Assembly: GCF_014705715.1 (NCBI RefSeq)
Contig: NZ_JACXLC010000001.1
Span: forward strand, 2,720,334-2,784,333
Direction of reading: 5' to 3'
DNA length: 64,000 bases
Source of the DNA: Erythrobacter rubeus
GTDB lineage: Bacteria; Pseudomonadota; Alphaproteobacteria; Sphingomonadales; Sphingomonadaceae
Part shown: positions 52,794 to 61,736 of the stretch, piece after piece
Numbering within the stretch: position 1 is the first letter of the stretch
Layout of the letters: the number at the start of each line of letters is the position of its first letter
Position numbers and translations under genes: made by a program
Notes under the pieces: model-generated
Databases searched by the model: none
What the model saw: the letters and a program-made list of their open reading frames with translations, nothing else
What the model was told of the DNA's origin: nothing

Positions 52794-53603
52794 CTACGAA
52801 GACGCGCCCAAGTAACCGAGCTGACCGGCCTTGAAGATCGTTTGCGCACGGTTGACACTGTCGAGCTTTTCGCCGGCACGGTGGATGTGATACCGGATCG
52901 TGGCGTGGCTGCGCTCAAGGATCATGCTGATTTCCTTGTCGGTCTTGCCGATCGCGGCCCAGCGCAGACATTCGACCTCGCGCTTGGACAGGACGCAATC
53001 GGAAGGGATGCGCCGTTTGGTCCGATGCGCTTGCACGTAGCCGGCAATGAAGCGGCGGGTAAGCTGCGAGAAGAGTGAGCCATATTGCGCGAACTCTTCG
53101 GACAGGTCTTCCTTGTCGCGGTCCATGCTGATGAAACTGTTCGCGGAAATCTGGCCGAAAGGCAGGTGCACGGGGATCACGATCGCGGCCTTGCACAAGG
53201 AACGCTTTTCAAAGTCGGTGAGGTCGATTTCCTCGAGATAGGAATTGCGCCAGCGGGTGTTGAAGCCATGCCGGTTTGCCCAGAACGGTTCGCTTTCGTA
53301 CCGGCATGCACGCGGTATCGGAGAATGGAGCGCGAGGCGGTGATCCTCCCACCATCGCGCACCATCGTCGAGCCAGCGGAAGATATCTGCGTTGAGGATC
53401 GTCCCCTCGGCATCGAGCATCGGCTCTTTCGATGAAATGTCGTCGCACATCGCCACCTGCATGCCGCGCTCTTGCGCGATGCGGGCCATGTTCACCGCCG
53501 CATCGTGAATATCGTCCGGGCAGGTGATCGTGATCTGGTCGAGCAGCTGATCCAGATGCTCGCGGCCCTGCGGCGTGCGCAATTCTACGACGTTTTTCGA
53601 CAT
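52794..53603 (-). CDS. LuxR-type regulator with autoinducer-binding-like domain (LuxR solo)
   Basis: A 269-residue regulator. The C-terminal LuxR HTH is clear: LSKREVECLRWAAIGKTDKE, HATIRYHIHRAGEKL. The N-terminal part resembles the autoinducer-binding domain, with the GITLPVH-like strand IVIPVHLPFGQISANSF and WW...PRACRY. The signal-binding aspartate (DP in TraR) reads SP (LHSPIP), so a different ligand is likely. No luxI gene is in the window. It is divergent to the acyl-CoA ligase and probably controls the surrounding catabolic genes. The ATG at 53603 follows GGGGAGAG. Confidence 0.82.
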   Translation of the reverse strand: MSKNVVELRTPQGREHLDQLLDQITITCPDDIHDAAVNMARIAQERGMQVAMCDDISSKEPMLDAEGTILNADIFRWLDDGARWWEDHRLALHSPIPRACRYESEPFWANRHGFNTRWRNSYLEEIDLTDFEKRSLCKAAIVIPVHLPFGQISANSFISMDRDKEDLSEEFAQYGSLFSQLTRRFIAGYVQAHRTKRRIPSDCVLSKREVECLRWAAIGKTDKEISMILERSHATIRYHIHRAGEKLDSVNRAQTIFKAGQLGYLGASS

Positions 53604-53652
53604 GTACCTGACTCTCCCCGACTCTCTCACCGCGCACTCTACCTTACTTTGC

Positions 53653-53689
53653 CCGATTCGCCTCATACTTTACGCAGGGGAAATCGGGG
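53653..53689. promoter_or_regulatory. Inverted repeat in the luxR/ligase divergent region
   Basis: CCCGATT (53653-53659) and AATCGGG (53683-53689) form perfect 7-base arms 23 bases apart, 44 bases before the ligase start. This could be an operator for the adjacent LuxR-type protein; no match to the canonical LuxR box was seen. Confidence 0.35.
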
Positions 53690-53733
53690 GTTGCGCTGGT
53701 TAGGGCTGATTCATCATTCGGGAGAACTGCGCC

Positions 53734-55356
53734 ATGGCATGGCAGGGTGAGAATTTCGGTGTTGCGCTGAAGGCGCTTGCGAATGCGATCGAGCCTGAGC
53801 GACCGGCGCTCGTTCATGGCGAGCGCATCGTTACCTGGGGCGAACTGGATGACCAGACCGATAGGATCGCTGCGAGCCTGAAGGAGCGCGGCCTGAAGCC
53901 CGGCGATGTGGCGGGCCAGATGCTGCGCAACAATCCCGATTACGTGCTAGCCTATTTCGGCTGCATCAAGGCCGGCGTCACCCCGGTCAACGTGAACTAC
54001 CATTACAAGGAGCGCGAGCTTGCCGACATCTTCACGCGGTTCGGCCTGAGCGCGCTGTTTACCGAAAGCGATTTTGCCGAGATCGGCTCGGCCTCGATGC
54101 CGGCAGGCACGCTGACACTGAATGTGGGCTCGGACGAGTGGGCTGCGATGCGGGGGCACGACCTGCCGGGTGATTTCACGGTGCACGACGATCCGCAGGC
54201 GCTGTTCTTTACCGCGACCGGCGGCACGACCGGCATGCCGAAAGCGGTGATGTGGCCGATGCTGGAGGCGTGGCAGGCATTCAGCATCTCGGTCTGGCAA
54301 CGCGGCTTTGGCGAGCCGCCTTTCGTCGCGACCTCGCTGGAAGCGCAGATGGAGGAGGCGGCGAAGATCGGTCCCGACCATCCGCTGTCATCCTCGCCCC
54401 TGCTGCTGCTCAGTCCTCTGATGCATGGTGCGGGTCAGTTCACGGCGGTGATCCATCTGCTGAAGGGCGGAACGCTCGCTCTGCTTCCGCATGAGAAGTT
54501 CGACGCCGATTTTGCGCTCGACGAGATTAAGCGCATCGGCGCAAAAGGCGTGTTCATCGTCGGCGATGCCTTTGCGCTGCCGCTGGCGGAGCGGCTGGAT
54601 GCGCGCGGCGACGGAGCAGAGGTGCTTGCCAGCCTGCGGACAATAACGAGTTCGGGCGCAGTCTTTTCCGAAAGCAACAAACAGCGGCTGATCGCGCACC
54701 ATCCGTCGCTGGTGGTGATCGACGCGCTCGGGTCAAGTGAGAGTTCCGGCACAGGCATCGTCATCACCACCGCGGCTGGCTCGACCGGAGGCGGCAAGTT
54801 CCAACCGCTGCCGGGGCGCGAGACCAAATTGTTCGACGAGAACTTGAACCAAATCCCTCCCGGCAGTGACGGCGTGGGGGTCGTCGCCAGAACCGGCCCT
54901 CTGCCGCTGGGTTATCTCGGCGAGACCGAAAAGAACGCGCAGACCTTCCCCGAGATAGGAGGCAGGCGCTGGCTGATGACAGGCGACCAAGCACGCTGGG
55001 CGGCGGATGGCTCGATGGAGTTCATCGGGCGCGACAATATGTGCATCAACACCGGGGGCGAAAAAGTTTTTCCCGAAGAGGTGGAGGCGGTGCTTCAAGG
55101 CCACCCTGCCGTGCACGACGTGCGGGTCGTCAGCCTTCCCGACGAACGGTTCGGCCGGAAGGTTGTCGCTGTCGTCCAGCCCGAAGGCTGCGCGCCCGAT
55201 GCCCTCGAATCGGCGCTAGATGGCCGCGCGCGCGAAGAATTGGCAGGCTATAAAATTCCGCGTCTGTACGTGTTCACTGACCAGTCGTTGCGGCTCAACA
55301 ACGGAAAGCCGGACTACAAAACCGCACAGGCGCTTGCGGATGAGGTGGCAGCCTAA
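53734..55356 (+). CDS. Acyl-CoA synthetase (AMP-forming)
   Basis: A 540-residue ANL-superfamily ligase that activates a carboxylic acid to its CoA ester. P-loop TATGGTTGMPKAV, the SSESSGTG A5-like motif, MTGDQARWAADGSMEFIGRD (A7/A8) and the catalytic lysine in NNGKPDYK are all present. Its form fits FadD17/FadD19-like ligases of steroid or other large acids, consistent with the neighbouring acyl-CoA dehydrogenases. Its stop overlaps that of the convergent SDR gene by 4 bases. Confidence 0.9.
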   Translation: MAWQGENFGVALKALANAIEPERPALVHGERIVTWGELDDQTDRIAASLKERGLKPGDVAGQMLRNNPDYVLAYFGCIKAGVTPVNVNYHYKERELADIFTRFGLSALFTESDFAEIGSASMPAGTLTLNVGSDEWAAMRGHDLPGDFTVHDDPQALFFTATGGTTGMPKAVMWPMLEAWQAFSISVWQRGFGEPPFVATSLEAQMEEAAKIGPDHPLSSSPLLLLSPLMHGAGQFTAVIHLLKGGTLALLPHEKFDADFALDEIKRIGAKGVFIVGDAFALPLAERLDARGDGAEVLASLRTITSSGAVFSESNKQRLIAHHPSLVVIDALGSSESSGTGIVITTAAGSTGGGKFQPLPGRETKLFDENLNQIPPGSDGVGVVARTGPLPLGYLGETEKNAQTFPEIGGRRWLMTGDQARWAADGSMEFIGRDNMCINTGGEKVFPEEVEAVLQGHPAVHDVRVVSLPDERFGRKVVAVVQPEGCAPDALESALDGRAREELAGYKIPRLYVFTDQSLRLNNGKPDYKTAQALADEVAA

Positions 55357-56255
55357 CCCGTCGCCCGGTCCGCTTTGTCCTTCGCATTGGTACCCTTGAT
55401 CATCGCGCGCAACTGCTCCCATTCGGCATCGCCGAGAGCGTGCAAAACGGGATAAAACGTGCCGCCATTGGCTTGGTATCCTGCACCGTCGATGGCGATG
55501 GTCTGACCGTTCACGTATTCCGCGCCTTGCCCCATCAGGAACACGGCGAGGTTGGCGAGTTCGTGCATCTCGCCTGCACGGCCCATCGGGTTCATGTCGT
55601 TCTTCGAATTTCCGCCTTGCCCGCCCGGCGATAGCCGCGAGCTCATGCCCTTTGTCGGGAAGAGGCCCGGTGCGATCGCGTTGAACCGCAGGCCATAGCG
55701 GCCCCACTCGGTTGCGAGGCTCTGCGTCATGGCGTGGATCGCGGTCTTGGACATTGCCGACGGGACGACAAAGGCGCTGCCCGACCATACCCAAGTGGTG
55801 AGGATCGACAGGAAACTCGCTTTCTTACCCTCCGCGATCAGCCGCTTTCCGACATCGAGCGTGACATAGAACGTGCCGCGCATCACGATATCGGCAATGG
55901 CGTTAAAGCCGTTCACCGAGAGGTCTTCGGTGCGGCTGATGAAATTGCCAGCGGCGTTGTTGACCACGCCCGTCAATGCGCCACCATCGGCCCAGATCGC
56001 GTCCACCATCGCATGGATCGCATCGGCATCGCGGATATCGCAGGCATGGGCGACAACCTTGCCCCCATGCGCTTCCATCAGCTCGGTCGCGGTCTCGTCG
56101 AGCTTGTTCTGCCGCCGTCCGCAAATGTAGACGGTCGCGCCGAGTTTCAGGAACCCCTCGGCCATTTCGCGGCCCAGCCCGGTTCCCCCGCCAGTCACCA
56201 GAATGCGCTCGCCGTCCATCAGGCCTTCGCGGAACATCAGCTTCGATACGTCCAT
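55353..56255 (-). CDS. SDR family protein, 2,4-dienoyl-CoA reductase-like
   Basis: A 300-residue SDR beginning with a 15-residue N-terminal extension, then TGGGTGLGREMAEGF and NNAAGNFI. The active-site region reads SAMSKTAIHAMT, with a lysine but no tyrosine of the YxxxK type, as in 2,4-dienoyl-CoA reductases. APGLFPTKGMSSRL and the WEQLRAMIKG tail also fit that group. It probably reduces or hydrates an unsaturated CoA ester. It ends the nine-gene minus-strand catabolic operon. Confidence 0.86.
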   Translation of the reverse strand: MDVSKLMFREGLMDGERILVTGGGTGLGREMAEGFLKLGATVYICGRRQNKLDETATELMEAHGGKVVAHACDIRDADAIHAMVDAIWADGGALTGVVNNAAGNFISRTEDLSVNGFNAIADIVMRGTFYVTLDVGKRLIAEGKKASFLSILTTWVWSGSAFVVPSAMSKTAIHAMTQSLATEWGRYGLRFNAIAPGLFPTKGMSSRLSPGGQGGNSKNDMNPMGRAGEMHELANLAVFLMGQGAEYVNGQTIAIDGAGYQANGGTFYPVLHALGDAEWEQLRAMIKGTNAKDKADRATG

Positions 56256-56268
56256 GGATCTTGTCCTT

Positions 56269-57477
56269 TCAGAGACCGAGAACGGTCTTGGCTATGATGT
56301 TCTTCTGCACTTCGTCCGATCCGCCGAAGATCGTTGCGGCGCGGTTGTTGAGGTATTTGCCCATTGCGGTCTGGGCGAGTTCGCTGCCGACCGGTTCGGG
56401 CGCTTCATTGCCATAGAGCGGGCGCTCCAGCGGCAATTGCAGCGCATCGGGACCGAGCAGTTCGAGGCGCAGAGTGTCGATTTCCTGCCCGATATTGGAA
56501 CCGAGCAATTTGACGAGAGAGGTTTGCGGACCAGGCCGCCTGCCCTTCGCCAGCTCGGCGAGGATGCGCAGTTCGGTGAATTCGAGCGCTTCTGCGTCGA
56601 GCCGCACGCGCGCCAGCCGGTCGCGGAAACGCGCATCGTGAGCGATCGCGCCGTTAACGCCGGAAGGCTGCTCCTTGGCGAGCTCCTCCAACTTGTCGAT
56701 CGATTTGAGCAGACGCGGAGCGTAGCACGATCCCCCGCGCTCGTTTTCAAGCAGGAACTTGGCAATCGCCCAGCCTGCGCCTTCCTCGCCAATGCGGTTT
56801 TCAACGGACGTGCGCGCGTCGGAGAAGAACACCTGGTTCACCTCGTGATCGCCGGACATCGAATGGATCGGCGTCACCTCGACCCCGTCCTGATCCATCG
56901 GGATAAGCAGGAAGGTGATGCCCGCCTGTTTCTTGACCGCCGCATCCGTGCGGACGAGCGCGAAAATCCAGTTGGCGTGGTGCGCATGGGTCGTCCAGAT
57001 CTTCGATCCGTTGACCACGTACTCATCGCCATCCAGCCGCGCCGCGGTTTTGAGCGAGGCGAGATCTGAGCCGCTGCCCGGCTCGGAATACCCCTGACAC
57101 CAGTAATCTTCGCCCGAAAGCAGCCGGGGGAGAAATTTGGCTTTCTGTTCCGGCGTGCCGAATTCGCAGATCACCGGGCCGACGAGCCTGAGCCCGAGGA
57201 TCGAGATCGCAGGCGCTCCAGCGAGCGCGCATTCCTTTTCGAAGATGAATTTCTGTGTCGGCGTCCAGCCGGTCCCGCCATCCTCTTCGGGCCAATGCGG
57301 TGCGACCCAGCCTTTCTCGTTGAGGATGCGGTGCCATTCCATCCCGATATCCGGCTCTACGAACACACCGGGCGTGCGCCGGGCGCCGTCCTTCAGCCGG
57401 TCGGGCAGCTTCTCGGCAAGAAAGGTGCGGACCTCTTCGCGGAAAGCGAGGTCTTCGGCGGAAAAGTTCATGTCCAT
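56269..57477 (-). CDS. Acyl-CoA dehydrogenase, large subunit of a possible heteromeric pair
   Basis: FAD enzyme, 402 residues, starting MDMNFSAEDLAFREEVR. FAD-binding motifs QGYSEPGSGSDLASLKT and NGSKIWTTHAHHANW are intact, and EFGTPEQKAKFLP is seen. The catalytic-Glu region YEGT of short-chain enzymes reads FGGSDEV. This is the FadE28/FadE34-like layout found in steroid side-chain degradation. Its partner may be the 360-residue enzyme at 60654-61736. Start chosen at the first methionine of the family. Confidence 0.9.
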   Translation of the reverse strand: MDMNFSAEDLAFREEVRTFLAEKLPDRLKDGARRTPGVFVEPDIGMEWHRILNEKGWVAPHWPEEDGGTGWTPTQKFIFEKECALAGAPAISILGLRLVGPVICEFGTPEQKAKFLPRLLSGEDYWCQGYSEPGSGSDLASLKTAARLDGDEYVVNGSKIWTTHAHHANWIFALVRTDAAVKKQAGITFLLIPMDQDGVEVTPIHSMSGDHEVNQVFFSDARTSVENRIGEEGAGWAIAKFLLENERGGSCYAPRLLKSIDKLEELAKEQPSGVNGAIAHDARFRDRLARVRLDAEALEFTELRILAELAKGRRPGPQTSLVKLLGSNIGQEIDTLRLELLGPDALQLPLERPLYGNEAPEPVGSELAQTAMGKYLNNRAATIFGGSDEVQKNIIAKTVLGL

Positions 57478-57490
57478 GGCTGTGCGTCCC

Positions 57491-58258
57491 TTAGCTCTCA
57501 CCTCGCGTGTCGTCTCTTTGGGCCCAGCCAATCGAGCGACGCAGAAGGTCGTAATACACATCGTAATTCCACGCGCACATTTCCTTGTGCGGGTAGAAGT
57601 CCTGCATTCCGGGCAGGTCATAATGACCGCGGCAATGGCCGAGCGTGTTGTAGACGATCCGCCCCTTGCCGATATCGCGGGTGTAGAGGATCGGCACCGC
57701 GGTCTTTTTCCAGTCCGCCTCGACGAAGCCGGTGGCCTCACCTTCAAACGTGGTCTGCATCAGTGTGTCGATCTCGGCGGTAGTCTTCGACAGGTACAGC
57801 TCGTCCACAACCTCGAAATCGTCGATCCCGCGCGTCAGTTCGTGGTCCTTGTTCACGACTTCGACCTCGAACGGGCCGATGACCGGATGCGCCTTGAACT
57901 GGGTTCCGAGCATGTCGAACACGTCGGGGCGATCCTCGGGACATGCGACAAGGCCCTCTTCGGTGAAGACGAGGATAGAATTGGTGCCGTGCAGCGCGAG
58001 CCACTTGCCGCCCGCTTCGAGCCAGGTGCGGAGCTGTTTTGCCTGATCCTCGCTCGGCATCAGATCGCAAGTGTAGGTAATCAGGAACCGGCATTGATCG
58101 AGCCGCTCCAGACCCGAATAATCCGCCGCTACAGTGGTCCGGATATGAGGATGTTCGGCAAGGAGCTTCAGGATTTCGAGCCGCGGGTAGTCGATGTCGT
58201 GATATTTGCCGGCAGCGACGAAATGCGCATCGATCCGTTTGGCTGGTTGCTCGCCCAT
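57491..58258 (-). CDS. ThuA-like protein (first copy)
   Basis: A 255-residue ThuA/class I glutamine-amidotransferase-fold protein: CRFLITYTCDLMPSEDQAKQ, GKWLALHGTNS, HELTRGIDDFEVVDELYL, ILYTRDIGKGRIVYNTLGH. The amidotransferase catalytic cysteine is not evident. Members are associated with sugar metabolism in other bacteria, but here the gene lies between an acyl-CoA dehydrogenase and an SDR of the catabolic operon. A second related protein is at the window edge. Confidence 0.82.
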   Translation of the reverse strand: MGEQPAKRIDAHFVAAGKYHDIDYPRLEILKLLAEHPHIRTTVAADYSGLERLDQCRFLITYTCDLMPSEDQAKQLRTWLEAGGKWLALHGTNSILVFTEEGLVACPEDRPDVFDMLGTQFKAHPVIGPFEVEVVNKDHELTRGIDDFEVVDELYLSKTTAEIDTLMQTTFEGEATGFVEADWKKTAVPILYTRDIGKGRIVYNTLGHCRGHYDLPGMQDFYPHKEMCAWNYDVYYDLLRRSIGWAQRDDTRGES

Positions 58259-58260
58259 GA

Positions 58261-59034
58261 TTAGCTCCTGATGGCTCCGCCGCCATCGACAGTGAAGTCG
58301 CAGCCCGTGGTAAAGCTCGATTCGTCGCTCGCGAGGAAGACGACGGCGCGCGCGACCTCTTCGGGCTCGCCGATGCGGTTCATCGGGTGGGTGGCGGCAA
58401 AGTTCGTTTCGATATTTTCCGGCGTGTCTGCGCCCGAATATTTGTAGCGATCGTACATCGGCGTGCGGATCGCGCCAGGATGCACCATGTTGGCACGGAT
58501 CGGCACGCCGCGTTCAGCGCAATCCAGTGCGACCGAACGGGTAAGGCCAAGCAGCCCTGCTTTCGAAGCGCTGTACGCTGCGACAAAGGCAGCTGCACGC
58601 ATCGCGATCATCGATCCGATATTGACGATTGCGCCCGACTCGCCGCTCGCTTCCATCGCGGGAAGCGCCGCGCGCATCCCGTAATAGGGGCCGTTGAGGT
58701 TGATATCGATCGTCCGATCCCAACTATCGAGCGGCCCTTCGACGACGTTGCCTGGCTCGGAAATACCGGCGATGTTGCACAGCACAGTGAGCTTGCCGAA
58801 TTGCTGCTGTGCGTACTTTACCGCTTCGTGCCATTGATCGAGATCACGCACGTCGAGCTCGAACGCGGCGGCATCGTCGCCAAGCTTCTCAGCGAGCGCC
58901 CGAGCCTTGTCGATCTGGATGTCGCACAAAAGGACCTTGCCGCCTTCGCCTACGATCATCCGGCCGACCGCCGCTCCGATGCCTTCGGCGCCGCCGGTGA
59001 CGAGAGCGACCTTGTCTTTCATTCTGCCGCTCAT
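58261..59034 (-). CDS. SDR family oxidoreductase
   Basis: A 257-residue classical SDR: TGGAEGIGAAVGRM, CNIAGIS, the serine in IGSMIAM, the YSASK dyad and VHPGAIRTPMYDRY. The family includes 3-hydroxysteroid and 3-hydroxyacyl-CoA dehydrogenases. It immediately follows the thiolase-fold gene stop, with no gap, and is followed 2 bases later by the ThuA-like gene, so it is in one transcription unit. It may oxidise the hydroxyacyl intermediate. Confidence 0.9.
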   Translation of the reverse strand: MSGRMKDKVALVTGGAEGIGAAVGRMIVGEGGKVLLCDIQIDKARALAEKLGDDAAAFELDVRDLDQWHEAVKYAQQQFGKLTVLCNIAGISEPGNVVEGPLDSWDRTIDINLNGPYYGMRAALPAMEASGESGAIVNIGSMIAMRAAAFVAAYSASKAGLLGLTRSVALDCAERGVPIRANMVHPGAIRTPMYDRYKYSGADTPENIETNFAATHPMNRIGEPEEVARAVVFLASDESSFTTGCDFTVDGGGAIRS

Positions 59035-60207
59035 CTACCGCTCCAGGATCGCGACTGCCGACAGGCCAGGCGCGCCATAGACATGGGAATACCCGGTCTT
59101 CGGCAGATCGCCGTCCGACTTCACGACCTGCCGTTCGCCCGCCCGGCCGCGCAATTGCTCCACGTTCTCGTAAACCTGCCTGAGGCCCGACGCGCCGACG
59201 GGTTCGCCGCAGGCGATGCAGCCGCCATCGGTGTTGATCGGAAGCTTGCCGCCGCGCTCTGACCAGCCATTGGCGAGCCATTCTTCCTGTTCGCCGTCCT
59301 TGCAGAAGCCGTTTTCGGCCATGTGCATGATCTCCGCGCCGGATTCGGTGTCTTGCAATTGCGCGACGTCGATATCCTCGGGGCCGATGCCGGCACCTTC
59401 GAAAGCGGCCTGCGATGCGAGCACAGTCGGCTTGCCGCCTTCCTTGATACTGACCCCAGCCTGGAACACTTCGAAGCTGTCTGGCGGACGGGTTTTCACC
59501 GCGACTTTAGCAATTTTGACCGAGCCGTTGTTGGAAAGCGCGCCAAGCTCCTTAGCCTTCTCCTTGCTGGCAAGGATCAGGGCCACGCCGCCCTCGGCAG
59601 GGGCGCAGAACATGTATTTGGTCAGCGGATCGTTGATCATTGGCGCATTCATGATCGTTTCGAGATCGATCTCGCTACGCCGCCATGCATGGGGGGTTAT
59701 GGCCCCGTTCCGGAAAGCCTTCTCCGCCACTCTGCCGAGCGTTTCGCGGCTGATGCCATGCAGCTGCATGTAGCGCTGTATCTTCAGCGCGAAGAATTGT
59801 GTCGTCAGCATCATGCCGGTCTGCCCGTACCATTCGGGCAGACCGTAATCGGAGGGCTTGGCGTTGAACGCGCCGCGTGGATGCTTGTCGAAACCGACCG
59901 CGAGAGCGAGATCGTACATCCCGCTTGCAATGGCCATCTGCGCCGAGACAAGCGCGCTTCCGCCGGTCGCGCAGCCATTGGCGACGTTGGTAAATGGCAA
60001 CGAGGTGAGTCCAAGCTCGTTGACCATGATGTCCGCGCTGCCCGCCGCGGCCGATCCGCCATAGGCGCATTCGATATCGGTCCATTCAAGGCCCGCATCC
60101 TTCATCGCTTCGCGCACGGCGAATACGCCTTGTTCGCGTCCCGATCGCCCCTCAGTGCGGCCGAAGGGATGGATTCCGGCGCCGATGATATAGACATTCT
60201 CGCTCAT
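59035..60207 (-). CDS. Thiolase-fold lipid-transfer protein (SCP-x/Ltp2-like thiolase or aldolase)
   Basis: A 390-residue thiolase-superfamily protein. It has the first catalytic cysteine at about residue 79 in NGCATGGSAL and the C-terminal GGCIACGEPVGASGLRQ. The histidine of the GHP motif is Glu here (GEP). It overlaps the DUF35 gene by 4 bases, the arrangement of Ltp2-ChsH2 retro-aldolase pairs that cleave steroid side chains. Thiolytic or aldol cleavage cannot be decided. The ATG at 60207 starts the conserved N-terminus. Confidence 0.87.
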   Translation of the reverse strand: MSENVYIIGAGIHPFGRTEGRSGREQGVFAVREAMKDAGLEWTDIECAYGGSAAAGSADIMVNELGLTSLPFTNVANGCATGGSALVSAQMAIASGMYDLALAVGFDKHPRGAFNAKPSDYGLPEWYGQTGMMLTTQFFALKIQRYMQLHGISRETLGRVAEKAFRNGAITPHAWRRSEIDLETIMNAPMINDPLTKYMFCAPAEGGVALILASKEKAKELGALSNNGSVKIAKVAVKTRPPDSFEVFQAGVSIKEGGKPTVLASQAAFEGAGIGPEDIDVAQLQDTESGAEIMHMAENGFCKDGEQEEWLANGWSERGGKLPINTDGGCIACGEPVGASGLRQVYENVEQLRGRAGERQVVKSDGDLPKTGYSHVYGAPGLSAVAILER

Positions 60208-60629
60208 GCGGCTTTCTCTTGAGGCTGAGTGATCGGGCGGAAGGCGAAGGTATCGTAGCTCTCGTTGAACGGGACGATACAAAACTCGACGGGCATATTG
60301 AGCTTGAGATCTTCGAGCCGCGCATCGACAATCCGGCTTTCGACAATGACTTCGCCGGGCAGTTCCACGTAACCGAGCAGGAATGGCTGGAAATCGGGCG
60401 GACCTTCATCGGGTCCGGAGCCCGGGCCTTCGTACGGCTCTTTCGGTAGGAAATCCTGAGAGGTGAAGGACCACAGCCGCCCCTGGCGGGAAAGCTTGTA
60501 GGGCTCGACGTCCTTTGCCGCGTCGCCCTGAGGCATGGGAAACACAATCTCGCCGGAAGGCAGCTTGCCACCCATGAGATGCGGCTGCGCATCGTCGCTC
60601 CAAAGTTCGGGGTCGATCTTCTTGCCCAT
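60204..60629 (-). CDS. DUF35/OB-fold partner protein without zinc-ribbon cysteines
   Basis: A 141-residue protein of the DUF35 group: N-terminal helix MGKKIDPELWSDD, the LMGGKLPSGEIVFPMP region where relatives have the Cys4 zinc ribbon, then an OB fold (GRLWSFTSQDFLPKEPYEG; LLGYVELPGEVIVESRIVD; RLEDLKLNMPVEFCIV). None of the four ribbon cysteines is present. It is coupled by a 4-base overlap to the thiolase-fold gene it presumably binds. Confidence 0.85.
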   Translation of the reverse strand: MGKKIDPELWSDDAQPHLMGGKLPSGEIVFPMPQGDAAKDVEPYKLSRQGRLWSFTSQDFLPKEPYEGPGSGPDEGPPDFQPFLLGYVELPGEVIVESRIVDARLEDLKLNMPVEFCIVPFNESYDTFAFRPITQPQEKAA

Positions 60630-60653
60630 GCTGTAATCCCTCAATCCGCCCTC

Positions 60654-61736
60654 TCAGGCGGCCTTCGCATATTCCGACAGGACCGTGTCGGTGTCCCCGA
60701 ACAGGCGGGCGAGCACCATGACGCGTTTGAGTGCGTGGCCGATCGCCAATTCGTCGGTGATGCCCATGCCGCCGTGCATCTGCACTGCCTCGCGCGCCAC
60801 CGCATCGACATTCTCGCCGATGAAAGCCTTCGCCCCTGCGGTTGCCCGCTCGAATGCGGCCGAATCCCCGCGATCGGTCAGCGCCGCGCGGTAGAGCATC
60901 GAGCGACATTGCTCGATGCGCGCATAGGCTTCAACCAGTCGGTGTTGCAGCGCCTGGAAAGATCCGATTGCCACACCGAATTGCTCGCGCTCTTTCACGT
61001 AACCGAGCGTATCGCCGAGGAGGCGTCGCCCGAGGCCGACCATTTCCGCTGCCGCATAGAGCCGGGTCTCGCTAACGATTTCGCTGAGGCGCTTTGCATC
61101 GAGATCGAGCTTGGCCGAGGCCGGAGCGCGGGTGAGTTTGAGCTCGCCCGCAATGCCGCCATCGGCAAGCCGGTAGGGCCGTACTTCAACGCCTTCGGCA
61201 TCCTTGGCGACGATGAAGCAAGCCGTTTCACCGTCGTGCTCGGCAGTGACGATGAACAGGTCTGCTAGAGCGCCGCCGAAGACAAAGGTCTTCTCGCCTG
61301 TCAGCGTGTAGCTGCCATCGCCGCCCTCTGCCTTCATGCCCTTGGCTGTCAGGCTGTATCGCTGCGCGCGCTCTGCCCATGCGAAGGTGGTGATGTGCTC
61401 ACCGGCGATGATGTTCTCGAGGAGTTCGGCCGCGCCGCCGCGCTCCAGCAGCAGGGTTGGAAGAATACCGTGTTCAAGCAGTGGGTCGGGCGCGTTGGCT
61501 TTGCCGATCGCTTCGGTCACCAGCGCAAGATCGATGGACGAACCGCCCATGCCGCCCGCTGCTTCGCTTGCTGCAAGGGCGATCAGGCCGAGTTCCGCAA
61601 GGCTTTGCCACCGCGCGCGGTCATAGCCTTCAGGAGACATCCGAAGCTTGCGCCGGGCCTCGACATCGATCGGCGCGGCGAAGCGTTCGACGCTGGAGCA
61701 GAACATTTCCTGCTCTTCACTCAGATCGAAATTCAC
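60654..61736 (-). CDS. Acyl-CoA dehydrogenase, short partner subunit
   Basis: A 360-residue acyl-CoA dehydrogenase family protein starting MNFDLSEEQEMFCSSVERFA. Its middle beta domain is shortened (GEKTFVFGGALADLFIV), and the C-terminal bundle has REQFGVAIGSFQALQHRLVE and QMHGGMGITDELAIGHALK. Such short enzymes (FadE29-like) form heterotetramers with a longer partner. It overlaps the P450 gene by 4 bases and lies 24 bases upstream of DUF35. Confidence 0.88.
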   Translation of the reverse strand: MNFDLSEEQEMFCSSVERFAAPIDVEARRKLRMSPEGYDRARWQSLAELGLIALAASEAAGGMGGSSIDLALVTEAIGKANAPDPLLEHGILPTLLLERGGAAELLENIIAGEHITTFAWAERAQRYSLTAKGMKAEGGDGSYTLTGEKTFVFGGALADLFIVTAEHDGETACFIVAKDAEGVEVRPYRLADGGIAGELKLTRAPASAKLDLDAKRLSEIVSETRLYAAAEMVGLGRRLLGDTLGYVKEREQFGVAIGSFQALQHRLVEAYARIEQCRSMLYRAALTDRGDSAAFERATAGAKAFIGENVDAVAREAVQMHGGMGITDELAIGHALKRVMVLARLFGDTDTVLSEYAKAA

